Assembly: GCA_946807835.1 (NCBI GenBank)
Contig: OX327695.1
Span: forward strand, 25,402,501-25,466,500
Source: Ailanthus altissimus
Taxonomy: Eukaryota > Streptophyta > Magnoliopsida > Sapindales > Simaroubaceae
DNA: 64,000 nt
Reading direction: 5' to 3'
This document shows positions 47,049 through 58,910 of the stretch, piece by piece (positions within the stretch are counted from its first letter, which is position 1; the number at the start of each line of letters is the position of its first letter). The notes under the pieces were generated by a model, which was not told the origin of the DNA, made no database searches, and worked only from the letters and a program-made list of their open reading frames with translations. Made by a program: the position numbers and the translations under genes.

Positions 47049-47281
47049 TTTTAAGGAGGACGTATTGTGGATATCAAGTCATGCTCTTTAGTTTGACACC
47101 TTTATAGCATTGACTAAGCCACAGCCTTGATAACCTTTTGACTCTAGGCACAGCGAAAACCATAACTCACACCATAAGTAAGAACGCATACAATCAACAC
47201 ATCAATAAAGATAAAGAAAATAAACCCATCAACAAGATATAAGATATACGTAATTCAACCCAAAACTGTCTACGTCCACAG

Positions 47282-49350
47282 TATTGAAGTTGGTGCTCAA
47301 ATGACATTCTAATTTTGTATAAATATTATTTATATTTATACAATATGCATTTCTATAAATTGTTATTTTATTTATATAGTATTAATCTTGTTCTTTTCAT
47401 ACAGTTTACATCAATACTAAGAGTTAGTATTTCTAAGAGTTAGAACTTAGTATGAATTAGGACAAAGACCCGAGAATATTTATTGTAGTGATATAGTTGC
47501 AAGTAGTTGTAAATAGTGTTAAAAATTTCATTATGTAATATATTCTCCAAATTGATTCCTAGTCATAGGTTTAACAATATGGGTCAATTGTTAAAATCGA
47601 AAAGACTGGTGTATATTTATATATGGAATGATCAAACGATTTATCTTAACAAACCGTGAGCTTAGTGGAAGCTTGTATAGGTATACAAGTGTTAAGTAGG
47701 GACTTGACATTGAACCAACTCATGAAGACATCTAATAGACATTTCATAAAGACGTTAAGAGATGATCTTTTTGAGTTGAGTAGTATTTGTAATCCTTTGA
47801 CTTGAGTGCCATGGTGGACTTTGTGAGTGATATACCATACTTAGATTTCACACATGTTAGAAACCTTTTATAGTCTGATCTCTGAGTGTCGCTGGGTATG
47901 GTTCGATGCTCATGAAGTTCGATGTGCGCAAATATGAGATTTGTCAGCTCATATGGTTGGGCCGTATATCCTAATGCTTCAAAATTGTATTTCATAAAGT
48001 TTTTTTGCCAAAATCATTTAATCGGAAAATATTTTCTTAAGGTAAAATACTATCGCAAAGGAGTTTACGGATATTATTCATTGAAATACAAATCTGAAGA
48101 TAAGTTTAAGGTCGAGCAGATAAAGATTTAACGGTATATCTATGTCTCTGCTCTTCTAGGATATAAGTGACAAAAGGATTATACGAATATAGTTAACCTC
48201 AACTTATATGATTTTAACTGTTTTATTATATACGTAACATATGTGTGGGCTAATGTTCACGTACATTTGAAAAAGTTCCATAAGATAAATGGAACATGTG
48301 TAAACTTAAGAAGTCTCACAATATGAAGTGTACTCATTGAGTACTAAGATAGCACATGGGATTAAAGAGTTTGATCCGAAATTTTTTTGAATAAGTATGA
48401 ATTGGTTTTAGTATCTCTCGGGAATGACACGTGTATACACGTGTCAAATTCTAATTAGAATTTGACACATGTCAAAATATAATTGGTGTGCTATAACACT
48501 CCATGCATATTTGTTTAATTAACACTTTGACAAGTATATGACATTTTTCATGATTTTATTTAAATTATGCATAAATGTCTATTTATTAAATTAAATGCAT
48601 AAATGTTATTCATTTGAATTTGAATTTAAATTTGGAAAATTATTGGATTGATTTTGAGAATCAAAATGTATGTAACATGTGTTTCTTAAAATAATCAAAT
48701 ATTGGCACATTAGTCTTTAGTCATTTTAACTTATAAAGACTTATTTTACTAATGACAATTTTCTAATGGACTTTTGTATTTTTTTAAAGACTAAATGGGG
48801 GACAAAGAAAAATATAAATGCATAATTGTTATGCATTTTTAATGAAAGAGTTGGTGAACTCTTCGCTTTTATATTTTTGAATAAAATAAAATAAAAACAA
48901 ATATGTTAAGGTGTGTATGATATACCTAAGATAAAATAAAAGAGAGAGTGTGTGTGTCATTTTTGGCTAATTAGAGAATTTTACCTAAGTGTTAGAAAAG
49001 AGTTCTCTCTTTGAGAAAGAAGAAAAATACTAACACTTGAGATAAACTAAAAAATCCTACAAGTTTATAATAAGCTACTATTTTAGAGTCAAAATACCCA
49101 CCTCGATTTTGGTCTAGAATTGTTCAAAAGTAACATTTCTTATGAGCTCTACACTTGGATTTCAATAAAATTGTAAAGCTACCTTCATTTTAGTAAGTAC
49201 TTTCAATGTGTTAATATAATATAATTATTATACATATAAATATATATATGTTTAAGTGTATTAAATGAGTGTAATATGTATATATGCTTCCCTTGCGTAT
49301 TAAAAAAATTTTAAATTGTATTTACACTCATATTATCACATACTCTTACA
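47282..49350 (+). repeat. 5' LTR of copia 3
   Basis: About 2.07 kb, starting TATTGAAGTTGG (a decayed TGTTAGAGTTG) and ending TACTCTTACA. It aligns throughout with 56207-58235. Confidence 0.9.
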
Positions 49351-49353
49351 AAA

Positions 49354-49366
49354 TAGTATTAAAGCA
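49354..49366 (+). other. Primer-binding site of copia 3
   Basis: TAGTATTAAAGCA, three bases after the 5' LTR, a decayed match to TGGTATCAGAGCC (initiator methionine tRNA). Confidence 0.75.
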
Positions 49367-49389
49367 TGCTAAATTGAGTGTGTGATACA

Positions 49390-49830
49390 TGTTGTTGTTT
49401 AAAATATTGGACATAGTGATATTTCAAATATAATCACGATGATGTTTAATATTTGAAAATAGTAATGTTTAGTATTTTGAACAAGTTGATATTTAATATT
49501 TGAATATAGTGATGATTAATATTTTGAACAAGTTGATGTTTAAAAATTTAAACATGGTGATGTTTAATATTTATTTATGTTGATGTTCAAAATTTAAATA
49601 TGGTGATGTTTAATATTTATTTAATGTTGATGTTTAAAAATTGAACATGGTTTTGAACATTTAATGTTTAAAATTTGAACATATTAATATTTAAAATTAG
49701 AACGTGGTAATGTTTGATATTTAAAAAAATTATTCATATAAATGTCACAGCATTTATGTAGAACGTCGCAGTGTTGAAATAGAAAGCCATAATGTTAAAG
49801 CAGAACACTACAATGTTAATAACATTAAAT
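49390..49830 (+). repeat. AT-rich 20-25-bp minisatellite in the copia 3 leader
   Basis: About sixteen degenerate copies of a unit like GAACATGGTGATGTTTAATATTT. The last copies (49745-49830) are less AT-rich, for example GTAGAACGTCGCAGTGTTGAA. The array occupies the same place, just after the primer-binding site, as the GC-rich minisatellite of copia 1. Confidence 0.85.
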
Positions 49831-50105
49831 ATTTCTTTTATTTTAATGCATCTGATTTTTATATAATGCAATTATATATTGTTTTATAAACTAAAATTAT
49901 TTGTTTTATGTTGCTAACCACAATGTGAGTCTTATTGATGGGGTTAGTTGTGCTTACGTAAAAATAAATAAATAATTAAGAAAATTATCCTCATGAGATG
50001 TGGATATGTATAAAATCTCTCTTAATCAGATTATAATGTATTTCAACAATTTTATATATGGTCTGTCTTGTCAATACGGTGTTAGACGAATCACCCTGGT
50101 CATTC

Positions 50106-50397
50106 CAAATATCGCTAAAGTGTAAGGACTGGTCAGAGTGATTTGGACTATATTGGTTAAATATGAGATGAGACAAATATAAGCGAAAATATTATCCAAT
50201 ACCGCTAAAGTGTAAGGGTAGTATTAATAATTTATATATGATAGTTGATAAGTTAATCTGTAACACTCTTATCCAATATCGTGAAAGTGTGAGGATAATG
50301 TGCGTTTAGGACTACTGATAAGAGTTACATAAGATGCAATTGACAAGAAATATTTATCTTTTGGGTTTACAAAGACCAATATCGCTAAAGTGTGAGG
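50106..50397 (+). repeat. Array of four leader motifs in copia 3
   Basis: Copies at 50106-50127, 50196-50217, 50273-50294 and 50376-50397 follow CCAATATCGCTAAAGTGTGAG. Spacings of the AATAT start are 90, 77 and 103 bases, close to those in copia 1. The intervening sequence between copies two and three is clearly homologous in the two elements. Confidence 0.92.
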
Positions 50398-50607
50398 TTT
50401 GAGTAAACTCATATTAGGTCTACTTTCCACAGTAAATTTTAAAGAGTTAAACATTTATTTTCTCATTTTAGAGATTAAAGGAAAAATATAAAATAGTAAG
50501 AGTGCTTCTTTAGATTTAAAACCTATAATTTTTTATATCCATGATCTAGAATGTTTTAACGATTTGAAATGTTTCACTAACACTCTTCTTTATCTTTTGA
50601 AGATAAA

Positions 50608-53600
50608 ATGACTTTGAGCAACCCGTTGGTATGCATACTCGATGCACACCCACTAAAAGGTGCTGAAATTTATTTTGATTGGCCGATGACTCTCAAAATT
50701 ATTCTGGATTCAAAAAAACTTGGATATGTGATTGATTAGAAAATGCCTATAGGTATTTCTGTTAATTCAACGTCAGAAGAGGTTGTGGCTTATCAGAAAT
50801 GGATTGATAATGATTTGAAAGTCAAATCACAAATCCTGGTCTCGATGTTTACTGAACTTCAGAGGGAGCATATGCACATAGATTATGCAAGTAGTATTAT
50901 ACTTCATCTGAATGAGTTATTTAGTGACAGACCACAGGTTAAGATTTACCGGGTCACCAAGACACTCTTTCGGGCTAGACTTGCAGAGAGCAATTCAGTT
51001 AATTCTTATGTGATTAAGATGATTTCTAGCATCGAGAGGTTAGAAACAATGGACATATCTCTGAATAATTCATTGAGGAATAGTTTGATTCTTTACTCTC
51101 TACCGAGGTCATTTGCATAGTTCATCATGAACTTCAATATGCAAAGGTTGACTCCTACATATGCTGATTTTTACAATATGTTAAAGACAGCAAGCACATG
51201 ATGACATGAACAAAACAAGTTCGGCTCTCTATGTTCAGGGTGTTTCATCTTCTACCTCAAGGGCTTCTAGAAAGTCTAGGGAGAAGAAAAAGTAAAAGAA
51301 AACACCATCTACAAGACCTCAGAGACATATCATATCTAAGCTACAAGATAATAAAAAAAGGCAAAGGAAAGTGTCTCTATTGTGGTGAGATTTGACATTG
51401 GAAGTGCAATTATCCGAAATATCTTGCCATTATCAAGAAAAACCCCATAGGTATATATGTTTACCTATTATTGACATTTCATTAGTATTTAATACTAGCA
51501 CTAATTGAGTATTGGATACTACATGCCCTTCTCACATCTGTAATATATTGCAGGGACTGAAGGAAGCTAAACAACTACAGCGTGGATAAGAATAGCTTCG
51601 TGTTGGAAATGGAAATTTTCTCGAGGTTGAAGCTGTTGAGACTTTTGAATTACTTCTCCCTTCGGGTTATAGTATTTTGCTGTATAATTCTTATTTTATG
51701 CCAAACATCATTAGGGAGATTATATCCATTTCTTTACTAGATAAGGAGGGTTATCATGTACTTATAAGGAATTGTTCCTTAAGTTTGTATGATAAAAATA
51801 ATGTTTTGCTAGCTGATTGTCAGTTGATGAATGACCATTATATTTTAGATACAACTGAAAATATTTTTAATTTATAGGTAAAAAATAAAAGAAAAAGTTT
51901 AGAAACTTTAAATAATACAAAATTATGGCACAAGTGATTAAGTTATATAGGCGTAAGACACTTAACCCATCTAGTTAAGGATAATCAGATACTTGATCTT
52001 TCCATAGAACCTTATCCAGTTTATGAATCTTGTATTCAAGAAAAAATAACTAAATCCCCATTTATTGGTGTAGAACATATTGCCAATAATTTGTTGAAAC
52101 TAATACATAGTGATGTATACGGTCTAATGAATCACACTACCATGAGTGAGTTTCCATACTTCAAACCTTTATCGATGATTCATCACGATACAGATATGTG
52201 TTTTTAATAAAACACAAGTCAGAAACTTTTGAAATGTTCAAAAAGTTTCGACTTGAAGTAGAGAAACAAACCCAAAAATTCATTAAATGCCTACGATCAA
52301 ATAGAGGCAGTGAATACATGAGTGGTGAATTCACTGATTATTTAAAGGACAAAGAGATTCTTAATCAATATAGTCCTTTAGGTACTCTTCAATACAATGG
52401 TGTTTCAGAGTGAAGGAATTGGATTTTATTAGATATGGTCCAATCAATAATGAGTTTTACCAATATTCCTGAATATCTTTAGGATTATGCTCTACAAACT
52501 GCTGCATATTTATTGAACAAAGTTCCATCAAAATCCATTCTTACCACTCCGTATGAGATATGGTTTAAGAAGAAACCAAGTCTTAAGTATTGTAAGATTT
52601 GAGGCTGTCCTGCTTACGTAAAAGTTATGCAATGAGACAAACTTGCACCTAAATGGTGTAAGTACCAATTCATTGGATATCCCAAGCACACTATGGGATA
52701 TCAGTTCTATGATCTCGATGAACGAAATATGTTCGTTGCTTGTTATGCTACTTTTTTAGAAACACAATTTTTTATGGATCGTAGAGATTGTAGAAAGGTT
52801 GTTCTTAATGAAATCATCGAACAACGCAATGAACCAAAAATGGAATCTCTAGTTCAATCGAGTAAGATACCTTTGACACACCCTCCCCATAAATCAAAAA
52901 GGATCTCAAGGCCACCTATAAAATATGAAATGATGTCTGAAGGTGCCTTTGATATTTTTTTAATTAAAGAAAATGATTATTTGACTTATAAAGAGGCGAT
53001 ATTAGACATTGATTCAAGTAAATGGCTAGATGCCATGAAATTCCATATTGATTTTGTGCATGACAACCAAGTTTGGGACTTGGTTCAGCTTCTCGAAGGA
53101 ATTGTTCCTATTGGTTATAAATGAATTTACAAGTGGAAGTATGAGCTCGATGGGAAGGTAGAGACCTTCAAAGCTCGACTGGTAGTAAAAGGTTATACTC
53201 AAAAATTTAGAATAGATTATAAGGAAATATTTTTACCAGTAACCATGCTAAAATCAATCTGAATATTATTGGCTATTGCAGCATATTATGATTATAAAAT
53301 CTGGCAGATGGATGTAAAAATGACTTTTCTAAATAGATATCTCGAGGAAGAGATATACATGGAATAGCCTGAAGGTTTTACATCTGAGAATTCTAATCTA
53401 GTGTGCAAATTACAAAGGTCTATTTATAGGCTTAAGCAGGCCTCCCAAAGCTGAAATCTTTATTTTGATGAAGTAATCAGAAGGCTTGATTTTATCAAAA
53501 ATGAAGAGGAAGTGTGCGTGTGTATAAAAATTTCAATGAGAGCATGATTGTCTTTTTGGTCCTCTATGTGGATGACATACTCATTATCGAAAACGATATT

Positions 53601-53690
53601 GATATGATGCAATCAGTCAAAAGTTAGGAGAGGCTTCCTATATACTATATATAAAGCTTTATAAAGATATAGTTATGAGGCTGATCGAAC
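50608..53690 (+). pseudogene. Broken gag-pol polyprotein of copia 3, 5' part
   Basis: Gag starts at the ATG at 50608 (MTLSNPLVCILDAHP) and runs to about 51200, with an open core at 50743-51120. The zinc knuckle at about 51376-51420 has lost its last cysteine and has a stop inside. The protease site near 51520 reads LDTTC in place of LDTGA. Pre-integrase is at 51650-52080 and integrase at 52090-52430, where the catalytic aspartate of RSDRG reads RSNRG. The linker follows (52693-53124), then RT to about 53690 with YVDDILII (about 53568) still intact. It is cut by the Mutator-like element and continues at 55401. Confidence 0.9.
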
Positions 53691-53717
53691 TCTCCTAATG
53701 TTCGTACATAAACAATA

Positions 53718-53726
53718 TTTTAGAAA
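53718..53726. repeat. Left 9-bp target duplication of the Mutator-like element
   Basis: TTTTAGAAA, identical to 55392-55400. A 9-bp duplication is the hallmark of Mutator-like transposition. Confidence 0.9.
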
Positions 53727-54099
53727 TGGATAAGGACATTTTTGTCCCACGAGTTTGACCTAATTCTCAATTTTATCCTACAAGTTTCAGAAAATCCAAT
53801 TTTGTCCTAGTCCATTAGTAAGATTCCGTTAATTTTAACATTAGATGGGCAAAATAGTCACTCTACATAATTTTATCCACGTGTCAACCACTGATTTTTC
53901 ACTTAAATAATAAAATAAAGTAAATAAATAAAAAGATAGCAGCCACCATTGTCATCAGTAGCTGACCGGCCGTCGATGACCAATTACGATTCGACTCCAA
54001 TTGACATCATTGGACTCAAAATTTTGTAATCTATGCAATGGTATAAATTTTTTTGTCAATAGAGTACCGTAGAGATGCCAAAAGTGGAAAAAAATTATT

Positions 54100-54490
54100 G
54101 TGGAAGGCAATGACCACCACCGTTCACCGTTGAACGGTAGGCCACCGCTCGCCATCGAACGGTGGGCCACCACCCCTACCATTGGACAAATCGGTAGTGC
54201 ACGCCACCGCCATCCCATTCAAGGCGAAGGGTAGTGGCCGCCGCCTACCACCACGGATCGGAGGTCGCACGTCGAACGATGGGGCGGTGGCGAGCACCGC
54301 CTCTACCGTTGGACAGATCAGCCATCGATCTATCCAACGGTGAGGGAGGTGCAAGCCACTGTCCCACCGTTCAACGCATGACTAGTGGTGGGGGGTGTTG
54401 ACGGCGACCGATCTATCCAACGATGAGGGCGGTGCTCGCCACCGCCTCACCGTTCAATGGTGAACGGCGGTGGCCGCCACCCTTCCCCTA
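54100..54490. repeat. GC-rich internal repeat of the Mutator-like element, CACCGTTCAACGGTGAGG type
   Basis: A cluster of degenerate units that combine CACCGTTCAACGGTG (itself a palindrome) with GGCGGTGGCGAGCACCGCC. A larger unit starting CGATCTATCCAACG is present at about 54328 and again at 54410. Open frames on the minus strand through this block are an effect of composition and have no known domain. Confidence 0.75.
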
Positions 54491-54649
54491 TTTGCAATCT
54501 ATTTTTTGGCCACCTTCTTGTTTTGTTTTGATAAAAATAATTTCACAATTATGTAGATATTAAAAAAATAGAATCTAATGACATAAATTTTGTCTATTTT
54601 CGTTACCGGAATCCAAAAATTGATGGTGGCTGGTGACAGCAGTCGCCGA

Positions 54650-55050
54650 TTAGGGGTAAGCATTATTCCCGAACCCGACCCGACCCGTCCCGTCCCGACC
54701 TGTCCTAAAATTTTGGGTCAGGACGGGAACGGGAATGGGTTCGGGACTCGTTCGGGATAGAAAATTTTGTCCCGAACGGGACGGGTCGGGGTCAGGAATT
54801 CTTGACCCGAACCGTCCCGAATTATCCCGAACTCGAACCGTCCTGACCCAAACAGTCCCAAATAAGCCCAAACCTGTCCCGAATCATCCCGAACCGTCTC
54901 GAATTGTCTCGACCCATCCCGAACCTGAATCAAAATTATGTCTTTTCAAAATAATTTCTTTTCAAAAAAAATCAAGATTTCCCAACCCGACCCTACTCGT
55001 CCCGACTTTCGGCGTCCCGATCGAGTTCGGGTAGGGTCGGAAATTCCCGA
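54650..55050. repeat. CCCGA/TCGGG-rich repeat in the Mutator-like element
   Basis: Dozens of CCCGAAC, CCCGACC and GTCCCG words, first also as the complement (TTCGGGA, GACGGG, 54720-54790) and then mainly as CCCGA. The two directions can pair with each other. Long frames on both strands here have a repetitive residue content and are not believable genes. Confidence 0.8.
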
Positions 55051-55391
55051 ACCCTAAATTGCCTACTTCTATTGCTGATTATTAGTCCACTTTTATTTTT
55101 TTAATTATAAAATAAATATTAAATTTTGAACTTATTAAAACGTGCCACGTGTCGTTTTATTTTTAATAGCCAATTAATAACTGACGCGTGTACATTATAT
55201 AATGTATTCACATCACCATTTCTAATTAATATAATAACTGATGAAAAATTTGTCAATGTACAATTAAAATAGATTTTCAATTAAATTTAACGAAATTCTA
55301 TTAACGAACTAGGACAGAATTGGATTTTTTAAACTTATGGAATAAAATTAAGAATTAGGTCAAACTCATGAGACAAAAATGACCTTATCCC

Positions 55392-55400
55392 TTTTAGAAA
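55392..55400. repeat. Right 9-bp target duplication of the Mutator-like element
   Basis: TTTTAGAAA, identical to 53718-53726. Confidence 0.9.
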
Positions 55401-56190
55401 AGTATAACTTCATTAACTGTAAGACAGTTAATGTAACTTTCAGACATGGTATTCATCTTTTTAAGAAGATATGTCCTCAAAAAGAAGATAAAAAGGTTAG
55501 AATATCTAGCATACCTTGTGCATCAGCTGTAGGAAGCATAATGTACGCCATGTTATGTACAAGACCTAACATTAGTATGGTTATAAGTGTTATAAGTCGG
55601 TATTAGTCTGATCCAGGAAATGACCATTGTATGGCTATAAAATATATTCTGAAATTCCTTAAAGGTACAAAAGATATGTTCTTGATTTATGAAGAGAATG
55701 ACTTACATGTGAAAGGATACACTGATTCAAACTTCCAATTTGATCCAGATGATAGAAAGTCTACATCTGATTTTGTATTTCTTCTCAATAGTGCAACTGT
55801 TAGTTGAAAAAGTACAAAATAAAGATCTATAACTGATTCAATCACAGAAGCAGAATATATTACGGCTTCATAAGCTACAAAAGAAGCAGTGTGGATACAC
55901 AAGTTTATCACAGAGTTGGGAGTTATCCTAAATTTAGTGGATCTTATCCTATTATACTATGATAATAATGGAGCAGATGCCCAAGCCAAGGAACCCAAGT
56001 ACACCAAAAGTCTAAACATGTGGAACGAAAGTACCATATAATTAGAGAAATCTTGGCTAGAGGGAATGTAATAGCATGTAAAGTAGATTCTAGTGAAAAT
56101 ATAGTGGACCCACTAATTAAGGTCTTAACTCCTAAAGTGTTCTTAAAACATTTGGAGTCAATGAGTATTAAATATCATTCTGAATTGCAC
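55401..56190 (+). pseudogene. Broken gag-pol polyprotein of copia 3, 3' part (end of RT, RNase H)
   Basis: The pol frame resumes with KYNFINCKTVNVTFRHGIHL. The block ASAVGSIMYAMLCTRPNIS (about 55525-55580) and the RNase H region with DDRKSTSDFVF (about 55750) and SITEAEYI (about 55835) follow, with several stops. The end near 56190 is followed by the purine-rich AGAGCAAGTGAAAG (56192-56206) just before the 3' LTR. Confidence 0.9.
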
Positions 56191-56206
56191 TAGAGCAAGT
56201 GAAAGT

Positions 56207-58235
56207 TGTTAGAGTTGATGCTTAATCACCATTCTAATTTTGTATCAATTTTATTTATATTTATACAAAATGCATTTCTATAAATCATTATTTTATATAT
56301 ATAGTATTAATCTTGTTCTTTTCATACCCTTTATATCAATACTAAGAGTTAGTATTTCTAAGAGTACCTAGTATGAATTAGGACAAATACTTGAGAATAT
56401 TTATTGTAATGACATTGTTGCAAGTAGTTGTAGATAGTATTAAGAAATATCATTATATAGTATATTCTCCAAATTAGTTCTTAGTTATAGGTTTAACAAT
56501 ATAGGTCAATTGTTAAAACCGAAAAAACTAGTGTATATTTATATCTGGAATGATCAAACGATTAATCTTAACAAACCGTGAGCTTAATGGAAGCTCGTAT
56601 AGGTATACAATTGTTAAGTAAGGACTTGACACTTAACGGACTCATGAAGACATCTAATAGACATTCCTTAAAGACGTTAATGGATGGTCTTCTTAACTTT
56701 AGTAGTATTTGTAGTCCTTTGACCTGAAAGTCACGGTGGGCTTGTGAGTGATCTACCATACTTAGATTCCGCATATGTTAGAAACCTTTATGGTCTAACC
56801 TCTGAGTGTCGTTGGGTATGGTTCGATGCTCATGAATTCTAATGTGTGCAGATATAGGACTTGTCAACTCATATGGTTAAGCCTATATCTTAATGCTTCA
56901 AGATTGCATTTCATAAAGTCTTTTGGCTAAAAGCATTTAACTGAAAAATATTTCTATAAGGTAAAACATTATCACAATGGAGTTTGCAGATATTATTCAT
57001 TGAAATACAAATCTAAAGATAAGTTTAAGGTCAAGCGGATAGAGATTTAACGGTATATCTATGTCTCTACTCTTTTAGGATATAAGTGACCAAAATATTA
57101 TACAAATATGGTTAACCTCAACTTATATGGTTTTACGCGTCGTTTTATTATATACATAACATGTGTGTGGGGCAATGTTCACATACATTTGAAAAAGTTC
57201 CATAAGATAAATGGAACGGATGTAAATTTAGGGAGTCTCACAATATGAAATGTACTAATTGAGCACTAAGGTAGCACATAGGATCAAAGAGATCGATCCG
57301 GAAAAAATTTGAATAAGTAAGAATTGGTTTTAGTATCTCTCAAGAATGACACGTGTCACAATATAATTGGTATACCATAACACTCCATGCATATTTGTTT
57401 AATTAACACTTTGATAAGTGTATAACACTTGTCATGATTTTATTTAAATTATGCATAAAAGTCCATTTATTAAATTAAATGCATAAATGTTATACATTTG
57501 AATTTGATTTTGATTTTAATTTTGAAAAATTATTGGATTGATTTTGAGAATCATTTAACATGTGTTTCTTAAAATAATCAAATATTGGCATATTAGTCTT
57601 TAGTCATTTTAACTTATAAAGATTTATATTACTAATGACAATTTTCTAATGGACTTTTGCATTCTTTCAAATACTAAATAAGAGATAAAGAAAAATATAA
57701 ATGCATAATTGTTATGCATTTTCAATAAAAGAGTTGCTAAACTCTTAGTTTTTGTGTTTTTGAATAAAATAAAATATAATAAATATATTAAGGTGTGTAT
57801 GATATATGTAAGATAAAATAAAAGAGAGAGAGAGATAGTCATTTTTGGCTAATTAGAGAGTCTTAACTAAGTGTTAGAAAAGAGTTATCTTTTTTAGAAA
57901 GAAGAAAAATACTAACGCTTGAGAGAAACTAAAAAATCCTACAAGTTTATAATAAGCTACCATTCTAGAGCTAAAATACCCACCTTGATTTTGATTTAGA
58001 ATTGTTTAAGAGTAACATTTCTTATGAGCTCTACACTTGAATCTCAACAAAATTGCAAAGCTATCTTCATCTTGGTAAATACTTTCAATTTGTTAATATA
58101 GTATAATTGTTATACATATAAATATATATATATATGTTTAAGTGAACTAAATGAGTGCAATATGTATATATGATTCTACTGCATATTAAAAAAATTTAAA
58201 TTGTATTTGCACTCATATCATCACATTCTCTTACA
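56207..58235 (+). repeat. 3' LTR of copia 3
   Basis: About 2.03 kb, starting TGTTAGAGTTGATGC and ending TTCTCTTACA, the partner of 47282-49350. Confidence 0.92.
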
Positions 58236-58754
58236 TACGGAGTATCCATAATCTAACTGCTTATTATTGATATATATATCACTAAGTATCTTCTTACATC
58301 ATCAATGACCCACAATACCCAAAGTATCTCCCATAGATCACCTTAATATCTCCCGTAGAGATTCTTAAGTATCTATCATTGATCACCATAACTTGCCAAA
58401 AGCTCTTAATATCTCATCATAAGAGATTTTTACAATGAATACAAGAATAGCTCATGCCTCTAAGTCAAAAGGATCTGTGATGTCTCTTTGTTCACATAGA
58501 ACAATTTTCATCCACACAACGATTCCACCCTAGTGCAGAGCTACTTGTATTTAGTGTCTACCTGACTCCTTTATTTTTTCTTATAGTTACATCTTAAAAC
58601 TTTAGATGTTTATCTTTCTCTTGTGTTTAGAATGGTTTATATAGTGAATATAACATCCCTACAAACCTTAATCCTAGTTGGAATAGAAGTCTACACGTTT
58701 TAGAGTCCAAAATCCCCTCAAACAGGTCAAGCCAAAGTTAAAACGAACTTTTCT

Positions 58755-58910
58755 GCGTCTAGACGCCGCAGCACTAAGGGCCGGTGCCACAGCGATAATG
58801 CGTCCCGATCTAGCGCCACGGCTCTAGCTGGCCAGCATTGTAGTATTGTGGCTGCTACCTCCCAGCGTTGTGCCACGGTGGCTTTAGTGTCGCGGCGCTG
58901 CAACCTGGGC
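58755..58910 (-). repeat. GC-rich minisatellite in the reversed family A LTR
   Basis: A GC island with repeated units such as GCCGCAGCACTAAGGGCCGG and GCGCCACGGCTCTAGCTGGCC, related to the repeats at 36915-37030 and 20867-21060. Confidence 0.75.

Larger units (their letters stand above)
53727..55391. mobile_element. Non-autonomous Mutator-like element with long inverted repeats
   Basis: 1665 bp. The terminal inverted repeats of about 90 bp (TGGATAAGGACATTTTTGTC... at the left, complement of ...AAAAATGACCTTATCCC at the right) diverge only slightly, and the flanking 9-bp duplications are perfect. No transposase is encoded. The interior holds two GC-rich blocks, 54100-54490 and 54650-55050, unlike the surrounding AT-rich DNA. 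It lies inside the RT-RNase H region of copia 3 and is the youngest event in this nest. Confidence 0.93.
47282..58235 (+). mobile_element. Ty1/copia retrotransposon with 2-kb LTRs, plus strand (copia 3)
   Basis: LTRs are at 47282-49350 and 56207-58235. The flanking bases CACAG (47277-47281) and TACGG (58236-58240) are a 5-bp target duplication with two transitions. The order is LTR, primer-binding site, repeat-rich leader, gag, protease, integrase, RT, RNase H, polypurine tract, LTR. It is a relative of copia 1 (similar LTRs, leader and gag) in the opposite orientation. It is inserted in the family A LTR and is itself interrupted by a Mutator-like element at 53727-55391. Confidence 0.93.

Noticed and set aside
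54124..55034. Open frames on both strands in the GC-rich cargo of the Mutator-like element
   Set aside because: Their residues mirror the nucleotide repeats (Arg/Pro/Asp runs), overlapping frames are open on both strands, and no known domain is present.
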